Shown: positions 61,203 to 64,000 of the stretch, piece by piece
Layout of the letters: each line of letters starts with the position of its first letter
How positions within the stretch are numbered: the first letter of the stretch is position 1
Source: Ephemerocybe angulata
Lineage: Eukaryota > Basidiomycota > Agaricomycetes > Agaricales > Psathyrellaceae
Direction: 5' to 3'
Assembly: GCA_013368325.1 (NCBI GenBank)
Contig: JAACJK010000166.1
Span: 186,001 to 250,000 of the forward strand
DNA length: 64,000 nt
The notes under the pieces: generated by a model
Database searches by the model: none
What the model was told of the DNA's origin: nothing
Seen by the model: the letters and a program-made list of their open reading frames with translations, nothing else
Program-made: the position numbers and the translations under genes

Positions 61203-62213
61203 TCACGACAAGGGCTCTCCAACGGCCCATTTTGCGAAGTTCAGCACTTTTACCGCTCCCTGTTCCTCCGCCGTTGACACAAGACCCTCCTGAACTGACC
61301 ACTGGTTCAGGACATCCTTCACGGATTGGCCGTTTAGTTCTCCGGCAATGGTAATAAACGGTTGGTTGTAAAGGGCCGTCTGGTCTTCGAGTGAAGCCGA
61401 TTCGATTGCCTTGGTGTCGAAGCCGACAATCTGACGGCCTAAAGCGCGTTCCAGAGCCTCGATTTTCGCGATGAACTCCGAGGAGAAGCCTTCCGGTGAA
61501 GGATGTCTGAGGCCAAGGAGCGCCAGAGTGCCTATTCTTCCCTCCGTTGGCCGGTGGATAGTGCCGTGGACGTAGTTGGCCAATCGCAGCGCCTGCGACG
61601 GTCCGGTCGGTGGTTGGGCAGCGACTGCCAACGCACGGCGAAGAGTGATATTCTCGCCGACCTTGGCAATCGTGTCGCGAATGGCAGACGCGACTGTTCC
61701 GGCAGGAGGTGCGGTGGGGTTTGACTGGGAAATCAGCGGCGCCTCCGCGAGGTATTCCGGCTGGATTGTCAAGAGGGGAGAAGCTCCTGAGGGCTCCGAG
61801 ATAATTGCAGCGGTGTGCGCAATATCAGCCGCGAGTTGTCCGAAGAGCTCGTTCCTGCCGACAAAGTCAGTCTCGCAGTTAAGCTCGATCATGGCTGCTC
61901 GGAGGCCTCGTTGGAGGCCGGAAGCGGTGTAGTCGGAGAGGACAGAGACGCTGACGAGGCCTTCGTTGGTGGCCCGTCCGCCGACCTTTTCTGCCTTCTT
62001 GGCGCCGCTGGCGATCAAGTCCTTCTGGAGCCATTCCAGGGCCGCGTCGACGTCGTTTCCGGAGGCGCTGAGGGCTTCCCGGGCCTTGACAATGGAGACT
62101 TCGGTGCGCTTTCGCAGCTCAGCGACAAGCTTGATCGAGGGCTTTTCCGGCGCCGTCGAGTAGAGGCATCGAAAGGCGGTTGAGGGTTTTGTGGTTCTGA
62201 GGGAGCGGAGCAT
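61203..62213 (-). CDS. TSF1: Mitochondrial elongation factor Ts
   Basis: Guanine-nucleotide exchange factor for mitochondrial EF-Tu. Intronless. The start MLRSLRTTKPSTAFRCLYST at 62213 gives a basic presequence; the open frame upstream is leader. The N-terminal UBA-like domain reads VAELRKRTEVSIVKAREALS..NDVDAALEWLQKD, then EGLVSVSVL and the EF-Ts core AAMIELNCETDFVGRNELF. C-terminal subdomain: FAKWAVGEPLS at the end and VGENITLRRALAV. It shares a 123 bp divergent promoter with NAF1. Confidence 0.93.
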   Translation of the reverse strand: MLRSLRTTKPSTAFRCLYSTAPEKPSIKLVAELRKRTEVSIVKAREALSASGNDVDAALEWLQKDLIASGAKKAEKVGGRATNEGLVSVSVLSDYTASGLQRGLRAAMIELNCETDFVGRNELFGQLAADIAHTAAIISEPSGASPLLTIQPEYLAEAPLISQSNPTAPPAGTVASAIRDTIAKVGENITLRRALAVAAQPPTGPSQALRLANYVHGTIHRPTEGRIGTLALLGLRHPSPEGFSSEFIAKIEALERALGRQIVGFDTKAIESASLEDQTALYNQPFITIAGELNGQSVKDVLNQWSVQEGLVSTAEEQGAVKVLNFAKWAVGEPLS

Positions 62214-62336
62214 GGCTGGGACGAGACGTGCTGGCAGAAGAGGAGGAAAGAACGCGTCTCCGGAAAAGGCAATCAAAACTCAAAAAATTCCGGGGCTATT
62301 TTTGTTACCGCGTCTTCCTTGCTTTGAACGTCGACC

Positions 62337-64000
62337 ATGTCCGGATTCAAGATTCCAGACTCGATACCTCAGGACCTCCTCCTCATCCAGGAGATGGTTG
62401 GGGTGCCCGAACCTCCCAAGCCGGAACCGGTCCAAGAAATGGAGGAAGATTTGGGCGACGATGATATTTCCAGCTCCGACGGTGGAGATAGTGAAGACGA
62501 GATTGAGGCCAAGCTCGTGCTAGACACCCAGGAGGATTCGGACCCTGCAAGTGACAAACCCGCGTATGTCGCATCTCATGTTTTCCATTCCGCCGGTTTA
62601 CTCATGTAACCAGTTCAGAACCATCCCACTCGGACTCTGACTCTAGCTCCGACTCTGAACCGGAGGAGGAGATCAAAAAGGAGGATTCTGCCATCTTTGA
62701 AGCGACTGCTGGTGACGACGAGGATGAAGATGCTCCCGCCGTAGGAGCTGCTACATACTTGCAGACCAAACACGAAGTCGTCGAAACGGAGATTGCCATC
62801 CCCGAAATCGACCAGGTGGATCCTAACGAATCACTCGAAAAGGTTGGCGACATCATGAGCATCGTCAACCAAGTCGCCATTGTGCGAGGACTCCCGTCGG
62901 ACGACATGAGCCGCGGGTCTCAAAAGGCGCTTGATTCGGATACTCTGTTAGTATTCGATGATCGAAATGTCATGGGTTATGTGCGTGCCCCCGTTCCCTT
63001 CTTGTGTCGCTTTCTCATGGAAGGGGTTTCAGATAGATTTACGAAACCTTTGGACCGACAAACCAGCCGCTTTACCAGGTCAAGTACAACAGCAAATACC
63101 CCCTTGACCCAGAACGCGTGAAAGTCTCCCGAGAGGTTTTCATGGTCCCATCTAAAACCAAGTTCGTCTTCGTAGACCAAATTAAGGCCTACAAGGGGAG
63201 CGATGCCAGCAACGTCTACGATGAAGAACCCGCGGACGATGAGCTGGAATTCTCTGACGACGAAGCAGAGGCAGCATACAAAAGCCGAATGAAGCGAAAG
63301 TGCGTTCTCTATCTCCTATCTAGTCTCCCTTTACTCAACAAGTGCTTAGGCGGGGAGAATCTCGTGCTCGTTCAGTCGCCAACTCTCGTGAGCCTACGCC
63401 AAACCCGTCCCATATGAGGGACTATGAGTTATCCGACAACGTCGTTCTCGGACATAATGCCTACGACGAGCACGGCCCTTACGACCAAGACTTTAGTGCC
63501 CCAGGTCCATCGCGGCCAGCACCGATCCCTTACGATGACCCGTACTCCTTACCTTCAGAGATTTCCGTTGGGGAAGATGGAGGTACCTCGAGCATACCCT
63601 CTCGTCCCACTAGACCTCCTCCTACTCGCCAGGAGGCTAGACCTCGGGGACGTGGACGTGGTGGTAATTTCAATCAGAACTCTCGTGGACGGGGTGGTCG
63701 TGGCGGAGGCAGTGGTCAAGATTCGCGAAGAGGAGGTTTGGGAGATCATCCGAATGCTCCCCGCCATTCTGAACCAGCTGCTGCCTCAAATACCTATGAC
63801 CCTCGCGCCGGTACTCAGATGCAGGAAATGGGGCAGAGCTACTACCAAGACTATAGCCATATGGGACACCAAGTGATGCAGCAGCAGCAGACCGCTTTGC
63901 CTGGTTGGGGTTATCCTCCAACCTTGGGTGGTATGATGCAGGCACCGTTCGGTGGGCAAGCTTCGGGCCATGGCCAGGGCATGCCTTTTGTTCAGCCTCA
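62337..64000 (+). CDS. NAF1: H/ACA snoRNP assembly factor NAF1, 3' end outside window
   Basis: Assembly factor replaced by Gar1 in mature H/ACA RNPs; nuclear. It starts MSGFKIPDSIPQDLLLIQEM with acidic blocks (DDDISSSDGGDSEDE; DSDSSSDSEPEEE). The Gar1/Naf1 core follows: EKVGDIMSIVNQVAIVRGLP, DSDTLLVFDDRNVMGY|IYETFGPTNQPLYQVKYN and FVFVDQIKAYKGSDASNVYD. After an intron (63300-63350) come a Pro-rich section, a glycine-arginine box (PRGRGRGGNFNQNSRGRGG) and a Gln/Gly/Met-rich tail running off the edge. The acceptor before IYETFG is the second AG in CAGATAG. Introns are ~50-55 bp. Confidence 0.92.

Overview
The window looks like nuclear DNA of a filamentous basidiomycete, most likely an Agaricomycete. 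Genes are dense and sit on both strands. Almost all are split by 45-90 bp GT-AG introns with CTAAT/CTGAC-like branch sites, and one gene carries the CxC cysteine clusters of KDZ transposase relatives, which are typical of mushroom genomes. All identifications come from reading translations by eye; nothing was searched. Exon borders were set from GT/AG signals plus reading-frame closure, and exon sums were checked for most multi-intron genes.

Layout. 1-12.98 kb is an accessory, repeat-rich stretch. It holds a proline-rich protein built of repeated exons and cut by the left edge (1-1434), a small acidic protein with a freshly duplicated exon (2276-3223), a small basic protein (4178-5050), a coiled-coil protein (5272-7003), and a six-exon KDZ-transposase-like gene (7486-10870). 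The KDZ gene is flanked by ~90 bp repeats on its left and a 158 bp-period satellite on its right. From 12.98 kb onward the window is ordinary housekeeping DNA: CDF metal transporter, GCK-type kinase, AP-3 delta, RhoGEF-like protein, a truncated EXO84-like copy, EXO84, SKT5/CHS4 (CaaX end), EXO5 nuclease, CPL1-like secreted protein, Ser/Pro-rich protein, nicotinamidase, PRP22, NXT1/p15, ISC1-type sphingomyelinase, an HSL-type alpha/beta hydrolase, two tandem methionine aminopeptidase 2 genes, a double-bromodomain RSC subunit, OLE1 delta-9 desaturase, MPP alpha, tRNA-Cys(GCA), alkaline ceramidase, mitochondrial EF-Ts, and NAF1 (cut by the right edge).

Themes. (1) Microexons: the desaturase needs a 3-nt exon (one catalytic His) and a 5-nt exon. 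The ceramidase needs a 4-nt exon, and the CDF transporter a 7-nt and a 9-nt exon. (2) Small-scale duplication: exon duplication in two accessory genes, a partial EXO84 copy beside EXO84, and tandem MetAP2 genes of which the second appears to have survived a 1-nt deletion by moving a splice donor. (3) Functional neighbours: EXO84 and SKT5 share a ~112 bp divergent promoter (both act in polarised secretion or chitin synthesis). Sphingolipid hydrolases ISC1 and alkaline ceramidase lie 15 kb apart with the fatty-acid desaturase near the latter. (4) Perfect hairpins or dyads lie between convergent genes (18.3 kb, 30.5 kb) and upstream of PRP22 (38.65-38.71 kb).
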